64,000 nt of DNA from positions 91,290-155,289 of the forward strand of contig CAJJDN010000100.1 in the NCBI GenBank assembly GCA_905182985.1. Reading direction: 5' to 3'. Shown here one piece after another: positions 41,701 to 52,751 of the stretch (within the stretch, counting starts at the first letter, position 1; the number at the start of each line of letters is the position of its first letter). Under the pieces are notes generated by a model, which made no database searches, was not told the origin of the DNA, and saw only the letters and a list, made by a program, of their open reading frames with translations. The position numbers were made by a program, and so were the translations under genes. This stretch comes from Paramecium sonneborni. Taxonomy: Eukaryota > Ciliophora > Oligohymenophorea > Peniculida > Parameciidae.

Positions 41701-42540
41701 AAAGGTATTTTTTTTATTTATACTAAATTAGTTAATTGCTAATTCAATTGCAAATGGTTATTTAATTGGAATCGATATTATTAGCCCATTTTGGAAGGTT
41801 GTTTATGATGAAAAGATTGTTTTTGAAGATCTTATTTTAATTTGGGATAAATAAACATACTCCAACTATGCTAATCTAAGATAAATGAGTTCTGAATCAT
41901 TTGAAGCACTCTATTTAGATTTTACTTATTAATTAGGTAATTCTACTATAGAATTAATTCCAAATGGATCTACAATGGCAGTTACTTCAAAAAATGTAAA
42001 TGAATATTTAGACAAAACCGCTTAATACATTATTTATAAATAATTTTAAGACATTTACAATTCATTTATTGAAGGATTTAAAACTGTTGTCGATTTAAAG
42101 GTATGTGTTATTTTTAATTATCTTTAGATTTTCTAAAAGTGGTTAAAACCCTCCGAAATATCATTATTAACATAAGGCTTACTTGAAATTAAACCAGATG
42201 TTATTTTACAAAAGATTTAATATTCAGGAGGAAAGGCTAATCATAAATCTTATTTTGAGACTTTTGTAAATCAAGCAGATTCTCAAACTTTAAAGAACAT
42301 GTTGAAATTCATTACTGGTATATTATTATATTAATTTTAGGTTCATCTGCTATACCATTTGATTAAAGTTCATATATAATATAAGTAGAATTCAAAAACA
42401 ATTTGGATATTCGAAAATTACCTTTAGCCCATACTTGCTTTAAATCTATTGAAATTCCATTGTATGCTAATTATGGATAAATGAAATAAAAATTAGATAT
42501 TGCTTTTTCAATTGGATTGGAAGGATATGGGTTTGGTTGA
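29798..42540 (+). CDS. Giant 4194-aa HECT E3 ubiquitin ligase
   Basis: One gene of 12.7 kb: six introns (30147-30172, 30328-30353, 41311-41339, 41705-41731, 42101-42127, 42318-42340). About 10.96 kb between intron 2 and intron 3 is a single uninterrupted exon; the frame at 30543 and at 41310 is the same. The protein begins MGCC, a strong N-myristoyl plus dual-palmitoyl signal. Most of the length is helix-rich repeat-like sequence with an acidic Lys/Gln-rich spacer around residue 2050. A filamin-type Ig repeat (~3660-3730, IWIPIFKGVYKLYIDDVKIKG) comes just before the HECT domain (~3830-4194). HECT signatures: DEPGIDAGGLKREF, LLGxxL-type spacing, and the catalytic Cys in PLAHTCFKSIEIPLY (Cys4161). 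Family role: Cys forms a thioester with ubiquitin from an E2 and passes it to the substrate. Filamin repeat plus HECT resembles AREL1, although AREL1 is far smaller. Confidence 0.88.
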
Positions 42541-43684
42541 AATTATTATAGATTGTGTCAATTTTATTAAAAAACAATTTTAATCAATTATCATATGATT
42601 CATTTAAATAGATTATAATCAAAAAGTTTAGAAGTTTATGCATTTTAAGTTGTTAAAACATATCTTCTAAATCTTTTGGTATCTGTTCATTTTTCTAATG
42701 ATATAGAAATTTCAAAGGCCTTGTGGATGTGAGATTAAATCTAAATTGAATTAAATCAATTATATTGATAATTGAATTGATACAATCTAAAATTAACTTT
42801 AAAGAACAATAAAAATGGGTTTTTTTATTTCTCATTATTAAAAGTGAACCAAAGATTTATTTTAGAAAATTTAATTAGATCCAAGAAGATACAATTAATA
42901 TTTCTATTGATCAAAATTAGATTAAATTAATAATTGATTTTAATTTTATAAGTTAAGTTTTATGCTTTATATATATTGAACCCAAAAATGCTAATATTTT
43001 TGTCATTTCTATTCTTTGAAGATTTTCCAAAATTTGCAAAGCATTTATTACATCAAAATTTTGATTATATAAAATTGATTTTTGTAGCTAACATTAAAAA
43101 ATTCAATAAAAGGAATATTAATTAAATAAATATGATTTGAGTCAAATCCTGGGACCATAGTGGTTAGACATAATTAAATTGTTTTTAGTAAGGTTAATTA
43201 TTAATTTCAGTTTATCAAAAAATCCCCTCAAAAACAAAAAATAAATGAAAAGGAAATAATTTATCTAGACTTTTTATGAATGGTTAGTTCATTCTATATA
43301 ATTTCTTTCTTATCTGAAAGGAATGAAGTTAAAAGATAATTTCTTAATTTAGATTATCCATGATTTCATAGATATTTCTTTTTTTGAATTAAAGTCAAAA
43401 TGATTAAACTTAGCTTCTAATGTTACAAATGAATTCTTAATATTTTGAATGAATAGCTTTGATGAAAATAAGTAAAGAGGAAATGAAAATATAGAATAGT
43501 TTCATGAAAAACCAAAAGAATTTATAAAAATAAATATTAGATAATAATTGAAAATTTTCTGGAAATGAAAAAGATGATTAAAAAAATAATAGAAAGAGTT
43601 GAATCTAAGAAATTTGGCATATAAAGAAAAACAAAAATGAAAGGATAATAGTATGAGTAAATTTAATTTATGTATAATTGATAA
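42541..43684. other. 1.14-kb intergenic region between convergent genes
   Basis: Longest supported-gene-free gap between two 3' ends (HECT ligase and MYB protein). A short plus frame from an ATG near 42989 (about 48 codons, MLIFLSFLFF start) is hydrophobic but unremarkable in length. Near 43141-43180 short strings resemble tRNA A and B boxes, but no cloverleaf can be drawn. No supported gene. Confidence 0.4.
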
Positions 43685-44339
43685 TCACTAATCTTCAAAT
43701 TAATTCTCTTTATCAGTTTAGTACATTGACTAGTTTACTATCAAATCATTGTAGTAATTGAAATTGATAGAAAATGATGGTAGGAAACCAAAATTGTTAT
43801 AAAGGAGACTTCTATCTGATGTAATTGGTTATGGATAAAGAATTTCTTCAGGGTATGTTGGTTAAAATAATGGAAAGTCTAATTAATGTTGAGATATAAT
43901 AGGTTATGAATAGAAAGGATAGAAATGTTAGATTGGTTAGGTTGTTTGATTATCTTTTTTCTTTCTACCTGCTCCTTTTTATCTTTTCTTTACTTAATGA
44001 ATGAATGGATTGAATTTTTGATGATGTGATCTAATTTGATAAATTGATTATGTTATACCTACATTATGAAGGACTGCGACTTCCAATTATATCACTCATT
44101 TACTTGAATATTTTGTTACTTTTCTTTTAATCTTAAGATTCCATAATTTCTTTATGTTATTATAGAAAGTCTAAATAAGTTTAATGCTCTTATTAGCTCC
44201 AATGTCCAGTGTTTTAAGTTGGATTGAGAATTTGTCTTTTTTTATTTTTTCTACGAAGAGGAATAGTAGAAATTGGCTAGATAGGTTAGATAGCCACTTC
44301 TACTTATTCTTCTTCTTTTAATTGTTAACTCAAACTCAT
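43685..44339 (-). CDS. MYB/SANT-like SHHQKF family DNA-binding protein (copy 1)
   Basis: 208 aa after one 28-nt intron (44031-44058). A single MYB-type helix-turn-helix at ~45-105: GHWSQQEHQTYLDFLQ, then SRSPSQCRSHHQKF. SHHQKF is the ciliate counterpart of the SHAQKF motif of single-repeat MYB-like transcription factors; the first helix Trp is present. The splice site falls exactly inside SQC|RSHHQKF. A basic patch (KKRQKGAGRKKK) that could be a nuclear signal follows the domain, then a Tyr/Phe/Pro/Gln-rich tail. Likely a sequence-specific nuclear DNA-binding factor. A second copy lies at 54149-54507. Confidence 0.85.
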
Positions 44340-44384
44340 TAAAATATTTTTATATTTATTATTTATATGATAAATAATATCTTC

Positions 44385-45483
44385 TCACCAAGTCTTCTCT
44401 GGTACATATTTAGGAATTGTGCTTCCTTCATGTTAAATTGTTTATGATGCTGAATAATTTCCAGCTTTTGCACATTTAACAAGATCTGGACCATTCAACA
44501 ATTCAGCAATGAATCTAAATAATTTGAAATTAATTTAATACCCTCCACAAAATGAATCTCCTGCACTATTCGTATCTACAATCTTTGAAACATCAACCAA
44601 CTAAACTTCAACTGTAATTACTTCATTTTTCTTTGCAATCAAAGTTGGTTTTTTACCTTAAGTACATACTACAACTCTTTCTCTTTATCCAAGTTTTTCA
44701 TATCCAGCAATTTACTACATAACTTATGGAAGATCTCCTTCCAATTTCAAATTCTTAGCAAATTGTTCAACTTCCTCTTCATTACCAAATAAATAATCAA
44801 CATATGGCAATACAGCCAATATGTCATTGAATTTATCACTTACTGCATTTACACTTGATAGAGTCAAACAAGTGTTTACTCCACTTTCTGATGCTATTTT
44901 ATATATCCTCTTTGTGAGTTCTGCTCTTGGATATAAGAAATAAACTTCACTAAATAATACTGTTGCTGTTTTAATATCATCAATATGTTAGTCAACATAT
45001 TCATCAGACAAATGAGCTGCAGCACCAATTAATGGAACCAAACATCTAAAAGTAAGATTAATATCATAAATACCTATCCTTATTGCATAGTAACACTCCA
45101 CATTTACCTGTAGGTTAATCTTATTCATCAAATAAAGTTGTCACTCCATCTTTATTTGTCACCTCAATTAACATATTAGCAAACTTGTCTTTCTTTCCAA
45201 CACAACCAATAAATTTGACTTGATCCTATCCTGCCTAAGCCATCCATCTTGCCAATCTTATTGTATTAAGAGCAGATCCTAAAATTATATTTAATTTTTT
45301 ACCTCCTGGAACATGAGAATGAGTTGGAATATTAATTAATTCCTCATATAAAGGTAAATGTTTCTCTTCTGCAAAATATGTGTTATTAAGTGTCAATCCA
45401 TACTTCTCTAAGAATTCTCCTGGTACTTCTGCTTAAATATCTAACAATGGGCTTCCTAAACCAATGATTTTTTTTGCTTCCAT
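44385..45483 (-). CDS. ADK: Adenosine kinase (PfkB family)
   Basis: 339 aa after three introns (44515-44541, 45046-45073, 45279-45302). N-terminal GLGSPLLDI, then PGGSALNTIRLARWM (the PGGSALNT substrate-binding motif of adenosine kinases), IGCVGKD-like IGCVGKKDKF, and the C-terminal PfkB signature DTNSAGDSFCGG with the catalytic Asp in the AGD. Reaction: adenosine + ATP to AMP + ADP, purine salvage, cytosolic. Ciliates cannot make purines de novo, so salvage enzymes are essential (established). Two of the introns (24 and 27 nt) are multiples of three without an in-frame TGA and would be read through silently. Length matches the family (about 345). Confidence 0.95.
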
Positions 45484-45789
45484 TAATTATTTTATTTTAC
45501 TAATACAATTCGCTATCATCATATATATATTCAATATTAAACATAAATCATAACATAACATAAATCATTTAATTCTTCATTTATTTTTTTTATTTAAAAT
45601 ATTCCATTGTTTAACCACCACTCTATTAATCTTTCTATATTATACCTCTCATATCTAATTTTTTTTATAAAAAGTTCAAAACATCATATCAATTAAATTA
45701 AGCAATTCTCTTAATTTCTTCTTATTTTTTTATAAGGTTGAATTTTCTTAAGAATATATTAATTACTCTACGATATATTTTAATCACAA
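45484..45789. other. 306-bp intergenic region upstream of adenosine kinase
   Basis: Between the adenosine kinase start and the stop of the next minus-strand gene. AT-rich, with T runs. Should contain the adenosine kinase promoter and leader. No recognised element. Confidence 0.45.
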
Positions 45790-46211
45790 TCATTTCAAAA
45801 TCTTATAGAGTAACTATTTCTCACTCTCATCTTTCTCCTTACTGACAATATTCCAAGAAAATAGTGTTATTCCAAAAATTATTATAACAAGTAAAAATTC
45901 CCTTTAGAATATGCCTATTTTATGGCATGCCTTATAATCTACTTAAGGATATTTAATTTATTCATCATCTCCCAATTAATAATAACAAATCATCTTTTGT
46001 ATTTGTCGACTCACTTAACATTATTTTATTTCATTCATTTAAATTTAATTGCATTGATTACATTAATCATCTATCTCACATTCTATTAAATGATACTCCT
46101 GTATTGGATTTGTTAAGATGCTCTTATTTATTGATTTCTAAATTTTACTTATTCTTCTTCATTAAAACAATAGCAGAAGTAGATAAGAAATTATAAAGTT
46201 AATAATAACAT
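45790..46211 (-). CDS. Small type I membrane protein, JTB-like
   Basis: 131 aa after one 26-nt intron (46123-46148, phase 0). Signal peptide (~1-16, MLLLTLQFLIYFCYC), a ~70-residue Cys-rich lumenal domain with CNQC and three further Cys, one TM helix (~90-108, LLVIIIFGITLFSW), and a short charged cytosolic tail ending KQLLYKIL. This layout (Cys-x2-Cys pair, C...C...C, TM, charged tail) agrees with the JTB (jumping translocation breakpoint) family of small membrane proteins, but only the pattern supports this. Function of JTB is poorly known (mitosis, mitochondria). Shares a 274-bp divergent region with the START gene. Confidence 0.5.
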
Positions 46212-46485
46212 CAAAAAATAAATATATTTTATTTGTAATTTTTAACCTTAACACTTCAAATATTCATGACTAGTCATTTAACATTCTAATGTAAATGATT
46301 TATGAAAATTCTGATTATTTATTTGAACAATATAGAAATTGGCATAAAAAATTATATATTTAAGATAAAGCGAAATCAATTTAATTAATTTATTACACTT
46401 TAATGTAAAACAGCTACCTTGCTTAATTGGATTGTAAACTATATTTCTAACTAAATTTATAGAAATTTAAGAATAAGCTATACAA
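46212..46485. promoter_or_regulatory. Divergent promoter region
   Basis: 274 bp between the starts of the JTB-like gene (minus) and the START-domain gene (plus). Must contain both promoters. AT-rich, no recognised box. Confidence 0.4.
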
Positions 46486-47110
46486 ATGGCCTTTCAATAA
46501 CCATAAGAAGGTTAATGGACTAAGGAACATGATAAAAATGATTGCATCATTTATTCTAAATTAAACCAAGTTGGTATAAAAATGACCAGAACTGAGCTCA
46601 AATTAAATGTTGATCCAAAGAAGGCTCTAGATGTTATTTTTGATATGACAAGAAGAGCTGAATTTGATGAGAATTTCTTAGAAGTAATTTTATCATTTAT
46701 TTTAGGGCAAAATTGTAGAAAAAATAGATGAAAATAATGTTATTTATTATGGTGCTGGCAAATCTCCTATAATTTTAGTCGATCCAAGAGATATGGTTGC
46801 TCTTACAAGAAGAACTATCCTTAAAGATGGAACTCATATAGTTGTTTGTAAAATCATTGTATATATTATAGCTAAATCTGTTGAATTAGATTCTGTTCCT
46901 AATAAGAAAAATTATACTCGTTGTGAAATCATTATTTCTGCATTTTTGATTAAAGAAATTTCACCAGGAACATGTTAAGTTATTATTATTGCAAATGTTG
47001 ACCCTAAAGGAAGCATTCCTAAAATGTTAATCAATTCTGGAGTATCTATGTAAGCCGATGCCGTCAAAAAATTAATGGAAAAAATGAGATAATAAACTTT
47101 AAAAGTTTGA
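46486..47110 (+). CDS. START-domain lipid-binding protein
   Basis: 192 aa after two introns (46684-46705 and 46848-46871). A single START domain (~5-190): WTKEHDKNDCIIYSKLN at the start, DPRDMVALTRRT in the middle, THIVVSKSVELDSVP after splicing, and a C-terminal helix with ADAVKKLMEKM. The DPRDxxxxxRR and SVxxxxxP pattern is typical of StAR-related lipid transfer domains. Likely binds one lipid in a hydrophobic cavity and moves it between membranes; cytosolic. The second intron is 24 nt with no TGA, and splicing it out restores the typical VVSKSVELD string, which supports it as real. Confidence 0.8.
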
Positions 47111-47504
47111 AAAATATATTTACATTTATCAAAAGCATATGTTTACATATTCCTTTTATTTATCATCTAAAAAAATTATTATATATCCATTTAAATTAAT
47201 TATACTGACATTAAAATTAATTTTATATACATTTTATATATAATTAAAAAAAAAATTTAGAGATTATATACATGTACTCTATAAACTTAATAGGATGTAT
47301 TTATGATTAATCAGAGGAATCATCATTCGAATCTAAAAGCATTATAAACTTTATTAAGAGAAGAAGAATAAAATTCTAAAAATGATGATTGATGTATTTA
47401 ATGAAAATTAAAGTCTGGAAAATAAAATTTAAGTAATAAAATCCAATTATTTCTTATAGTTTTCAGAATTAATAAAAAATTGAGATACAAATTCTTCAGG
47501 TAAA
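47111..47504. other. 394-bp gap with broken plus-strand frames
   Basis: Short code-6 frames with ATGs near 47273 and 47379 look partly coding (charged residues, EEE-type runs) but each ends in TGA after 20-40 codons. They may be missed 5' exons of the coiled-coil gene at 47505, whose start is therefore uncertain. I could not find introns that join them in frame. Confidence 0.4.
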
Positions 47505-48726
47505 ATGGCTAATTTTCTCTATTCAAATATAAATAGCAATGATATGGAACACTTTTTATTTTTTGATAAAAATTAGAATCGATTTCAAATCTTAATAATA
47601 AATGTATGTAACTTATGTCTGTGAGTAATGAAAAACTTATTATAGATGAAGGTTCCCTCCATATTCTATATAACAATAAAAGAAAAGTAATAGAACTCAT
47701 ATATTATAAAATAATTTATATTCCAAGTCCAAAACTATCCTAAGGATTATTTGAAAGGAAATATCTTATAGAATTTGTAAAATATATAGAAAAGTCAAAA
47801 AGAAATTCTATTATAAAAGTTATACAGAAGACTATATTTGATAAATTTGAAACTTAATAACAAGTTCTCAATAAATCAACAGCAGTATCTAAAATTGATT
47901 AATAATTTATATCTGTTTTGATAATTTACTTTAAATTCTATTAAAAGATAAAAAAGCTTGTTTAGTCTAGAATAAATAATGATTTTGATTCTATTGTAAT
48001 AATAATTAATATTTTTATTTAAATGATAAATGAAGACCCAAAGATATAGCAACTCTATTCAAGTTTATCATATTGTATAAAATAACTTGATCAAATATTG
48101 TAAACTAAAAAGTAGCCTCCTTAATAGAAAAACACTGCCGCTGAAAAAATAATCATTAAATAAGAAAGTGTTGAAATGTTAATTTTTATTATATTCTAAG
48201 TTCTGAGGATTACAAAAATCTAACTAAAGAATTAGAAACTTTGAAAGCCTAACATGAATCATTATTGATGGAAATTAAGAAAATTAAAGAAAACTTAGTA
48301 AATTTCAAAAAAAAGTATTCTAAACTTGATGAAGAATTTTAAGCTTAAATAGAACTAATTAAAGAATACAAAATAACACAAATCAACCCAAAGTATATAG
48401 AGCTGCCTCGAGAGGAAATTAATCTCTATAAATCTGTTAAAACTTATATAAACTTGAATTAGTCTAGGTTTACTTTATTTTTAAAATCTTTATTACATGA
48501 ATGCAAAGAAGAAAAGTTTTTAAATCTAGATTAACTTCTAAACTCAATCCAAGATTATTACAAAAACTAATAATTTTATTTGAAACCAAAGTTTAGTCTA
48601 AATAGTGTTGAGAGAGTTCGCTTACCTAGTTTGGAAATTAGATATTTTACAAACAGAAAATCTAAAGATTATAACTAATATATCAACTACCACTAAGATC
48701 GTAAATCATTATCATTTGCTATTTGA
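47505..48726 (+). CDS. Hypothetical coiled-coil protein, 386 aa
   Basis: Not recognised. Two introns are needed: 47608-47645 (38 nt, unusually long for this genome; an alternative is a 25-nt intron at 47621-47645 with a different upstream frame) and 48178-48200 (23 nt). The C-terminal ~170 residues are a clear coiled coil (KELETLKAQHESLLMEIKKI) followed by a basic Tyr/Phe-rich end. The middle is helical with Lys and Ile. It may be cytoskeletal. The 5' end is the least certain part. The stop converges on the next gene at 57-bp distance. Confidence 0.55.
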
Positions 48727-48782
48727 GATTGTAATAATATATATATATATAAATTTAATGATAAATAAATAAATTAATTTCA

Positions 48783-48940
48783 TCACTTTTTTTTGAGCAT
48801 CATCATGGGTTTTCTATATATGCTTAATATTAAATATAATTATTTACTTCGGTTATTAAATTTATTGATTTTATTGAGAATTATACTCGTTTTAATCAAT
48901 CAAACTCTTAGTTTCTTCTTCATGATTAGTATGATGTGAA

Positions 48941-49012
<72 letters not shown>

Positions 49013-50380
49013 TCATTAGGTTTTTCAATTTATATGGCTTCTTATATTTCATCTTTTTTTTCAGTAGAATCTGTTTTCTATTAATCCTTGATATCTTTTT
49101 TATGTGTTTTATCAATTTATTCTTTAGCTCTAGGTTATCTCTAATTTTATTATTATTATATATCTAAATTTGGGACTGTTTCCTCAAATTATTCTTCCTT
49201 GATAATTTCTACTTTTTTTTAAGATGGATTTTTTTTAATTGATCCTTTATCTGATTTTGGAGATGGAGTATCTTTTCTTGGAGTTGTAGGTTTTCTAGGT
49301 GCAGAAAAGACAGGTTTAGATGATCTTTAAGAATTTTTATCTTCTAATCTCAAATATCTATTTGCTTCATGAATGAAAATTCTATTAATTTTTGTATCTC
49401 TTTCTAATTTAATCATTAACATTCTCTTTTTTTCAACTTCATTCTTTATTTAATTTCTTTCCAATTCTAATTTTTTGAATTTTTCACTATAATTTTTCAT
49501 TTATTCATCCTTTTTTTTTTACAATTCAATTATTTCTTCTTCTAATTATTTCAACTTATTATCATCTATTTCATCATCAACTTATTTATTTTTTTTTTTC
49601 TAATTAATTTTTTATTAAATATCTGTAATTTGTTTTAATTTTGTTACTCTTTCATTATGCAACTTTTGAACATCTTTTTCAATTTTATTGATTTCTTCTA
49701 CTAAACTTCTTGAAATTTTTTACTCTTCTTACAAATCTTTTTTAATTTAGGCAATCATTTATTACTATTCTTTCAAATCCATTTATTTTAATCCTTCATT
49801 TTATTTTTAATCAATTTTCTGTTGTGATTCATATTCTTTATATAATTTTGAATATTCATTTTCTAAATATCTTTTTTTATCTTCCTTTTCTTTTATTCTA
49901 AAAATTACTTTTTATCATTACTTATTTATATCATATGTTTATTCTAACTACTTAGACAATAATTTGATTTATGCAATATTATCATTTATTTATTTTTCTT
50001 ACTAATTCAAAATAGATTTCTTTTCAGTTGGCTCTAAAGGCTTAGCAAATTTCTTCTCTTTTTCTTACTTTTACTTTTCTTTTTAATTTTTAACAATATT
50101 ATCAAGATGCACAACTAACTCTTGTAACTACTCCTTTAATTTCATATTCTGTTCAATTAATTTAGTAGGCTCTATCTATTATGTCAATTTAATATCATAC
50201 TGTTTCATGTTTTTTTGAAACATTTTATTATTCTTTAGCATAGCTTTTCATTTTATCATGTTTTGAAACAACTTACTATTTTTCAATTTTAGACTTCTCT
50301 ATTTGACTTACAGCAACTGAATTATTTTATTAGGCAGAGCTTGCTCTTGATTATTTGAGATTAGGTGATTGTTATCTCAT
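48783..50380 (-). CDS. Long coiled-coil protein with a 23-Gln run
   Basis: 507 aa after three introns (50176-50200, 49898-49921, 48823-48847). Almost the entire protein from ~70 to ~380 is Lys/Glu/Gln/Ile heptad repeat sequence, a long parallel coiled coil in the myosin-tail/SMC/centrosomal style. A Pro/Ser/Thr-rich segment follows (APRKPTTPRKDTPSPK), with several TP/SP sites, then a run of 23 Gln and an acidic tail. No motor or head domain is present, so it is not a myosin or kinesin. Likely a structural protein of the cytoskeleton or basal bodies (inference). Confidence 0.7.
48940..49011. repeat. (TTA/ATT)n microsatellite coding poly-Gln
   Basis: About 24 copies of a trinucleotide on the plus strand. 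On the minus strand, in frame, this is 23 consecutive TAA codons (48943-49011), all glutamine in this code, near the C-terminus of the coiled-coil protein. No CAA or CAG interrupts it. Confidence 0.9.
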
Positions 50381-50461
50381 TATTTATAAATTGTATAATA
50401 TGATAAAAATATAAATGAAACAAGTTCACAGATTTTTATCATTTTTATAATCATTTCAATA

Positions 50462-52011
50462 TCAATTAGTATTTTTAGCCAATTTAATCAATTCTATATA
50501 CACCAAGGTTTCTTTATTTAAAGGAATTTATAGATTAACTTCTAATTCTTTTTCTATTCCTTTAATAAAATAATGAATTATTTATTCTTCATTATCAGAA
50601 ATCTAAAAAATAAATATATTTTGATTAAATACTTTAGCACTCATTGATTAATGTAATCTATGTTATCTTTTTTAGATTTAAACTAATTAAAATAAGATAT
50701 CAGATATTTAATCAAACAATTTTTTATTCATTTTAACTTGTTATTCTAAGCGTTTAATTTAGGTAATAATTTTATGAAACGATGGGATGTAGAACTGATG
50801 TTCGTTTTTCAATATCTCATTATTAAAATTTGATTTTATATGCTCTTCATAAAATGTATTAATTCTAGGTATTCTATTTAAATCTCGAAATAGCATTGGC
50901 ATTGTTCCTATATAATCTTTTAATAGTAGTTGAATGCCATATTTATATACAATAAACAATCCCTCTAAATCATAATTTTTCTAAAGTTTCTCTGCTAATT
51001 CTATCCAATATCCTAATGCATCCTAACGATCATGTTTATTTGGACTTTTTACGACTGAATATATAATAAATTAAGATATTGTATTAATTCTTCTAAAATA
51101 CTATAAATTTATTAATTAAATTTATACGTTATTTAATCCGCCTTTAACAATAACATTTTTTAATTATAATCCTGCATAAAATGACTAATTTATAAAACTC
51201 AATACAAAAGCTACTTCATCAGTTGTCCAAGGTAATACTGAATTTGGTTTAACATTAAAAGTAACTAGTTTTGGTGGAAATAGTCCTACTGATAAATAAG
51301 ATTTCCAAGTTTCTTAACATTCCTTTAAAATTTACTTTTCAGGAAATGGTTAAACAATTTGTTCTATTATTGTTATCAATTACTATTCTAATCGAAATTC
51401 ATTAATTCTTAAACTAATCATTAACACAATGAATTCAATGATCGATTATGAATTTGAAACAAATTAGGACATGTCTTATTAGTTTTCATTTTGAATCCAT
51501 TTCCAAAGTAAAAAGAAAGTAAATGTGATCAGATTTGTAAAATAATCTAAAGTAAGCACTAATTTTCTTTTCAATTTACAATCATCATCATTAAATGCTG
51601 TTTCTAATAATGAATTAAAGAGTGATTCTTTAAAAAAGAGATTTACTTTTAAACATTTCTCATTAAAATTTAAAACCCATTCTTCTGAAGATTGCCTTCC
51701 AATCAGAAAAATAAATTTTGCTTACTCTGATAGGATTTCAGGATCTTATGATATCATTTTATATTACCTAAACGCTTTTAATAGTTTTGTAACAATGTTT
51801 CATCTCCAAGAGTTATAGAACTATGAAGACTACTTGATGAATAAGATGAATCACATTGAAATCGTTTTCCATCACTAAATTATTCATACTCATCTGATAT
51901 ATTTGAGTAAAAACTAGTTGCATTACTTTGAGAATTAGAATCAAGTGTTTTTGCCTTAATAATCTCAAGATTACTGTCCTCTAATAGTAATTTCAGAGGC
52001 TGTTTTCTCAT
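50462..52011 (-). CDS. Divergent RasGEF-like protein, 508 aa
   Basis: 508 aa after one 23-nt intron (51745-51767). The N-terminal ~95 residues are Ser-rich. From ~110 a helix-rich region resembles RasGEF_N followed by a Cdc25-type RasGEF domain: PWTTDEVAFVLSFI, RRINTISQFIIYSVV, a DALGYWIELAEKLQKNYDLEGLF segment resembling the helical hairpin region where the NNF/NY motif usually lies, and RDLNRIPRINTFYEEH. The invariant residues of the catalytic hairpin are not all visible. The last ~100 residues are coiled. If correct it would load GTP on a Ras-family GTPase at a membrane. The alternative is a non-catalytic helical protein of the same fold. Confidence 0.45.
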
Positions 52012-52427
52012 GATAATCTCTTACAAAAAGTATTTTAATATAAAAAAATTTTCTTAAAAATAATATTCACATAGCATTTCATATTGATATAATATTTAAG
52101 GTTCTTCTCTATCTATCAAAACTTATATATTATTATCTTAAATTCATTTTATATTATTATTTATATTATATGATAAATTTAATTTTGTTCAACTCTATCA
52201 AATTAATCTGATTTTTCATAATTTATCTAGCCGTCATCTTTTTAATACACATCTTATTTTAATTCAAAATTTAATAATATTATTAAGTAATCATTATTTG
52301 AAATCATTCATTGTCATTATCAAATCATTAAGATTGTTATGACATTGATTTTAAACAAAATAAATTTAAGAAATTTAATTTAAAATTTTATTGAAGTATG
52401 TTTGAAATATAGTTTAAATTCAGTAAA
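52012..52427. other. 416-bp intergenic region
   Basis: AT-rich, no gene seen. It lies upstream of the RasGEF-like gene and downstream of the next minus-strand gene. Confidence 0.4.
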
Positions 52428-52751
52428 TCATTTTCCTTATTCTTCATTGGCAACATTTTCAGTTATATTATCATTTAATACTTAATTGTCAATAATCATA
52501 TCTTTATGTTGAATTATCAATTATAATTGTTCAATTTTTTAGTAACTTTATTCTAATTCTAATTTAAACATATTATTTTTGCGCTTTTTTTTCTACTTAG
52601 TTATTCTACTACCCTTTAACAATAAATTTTCATTTTTTAATTCTTGTAATTCTTTTTCAGCAATTTCAAGAATACCCTTTAAGTTCTTAATTTTATTTAC
52701 TATTTCTGTTCTTTCTTACAACACTGCTCTACAAGAATCACAATAGTTCAT
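52428..52751 (-). CDS. Small coiled-coil protein with N-terminal CDSC motif
   Basis: 107 aa, single exon, not recognised. Starts MNYCDSCRAVLQER, followed by Lys/Glu/Leu/Ile heptad-like sequence over most of the length (KELQELKNENLLLKG, KIEQLQLIIQHKD). The frame also stays open upstream of the ATG for a short distance, so an earlier start or exon is possible. Coiled-coil dimerisation is the only visible property. Confidence 0.5.

Noticed and set aside
43141..43180. Strings resembling tRNA A and B boxes (GTCAAATCC and ATAGTGGTTAGAC).
   Set aside because: The B-box-like string comes before the A-box-like one, no 7-bp acceptor stem closes around either, and no anticodon arm can be drawn.
48940..49011. 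Array-like repeat, possibly CRISPR-like.
   Set aside because: It is a plain trinucleotide microsatellite inside a gene, with no spacers; the genome is eukaryotic.
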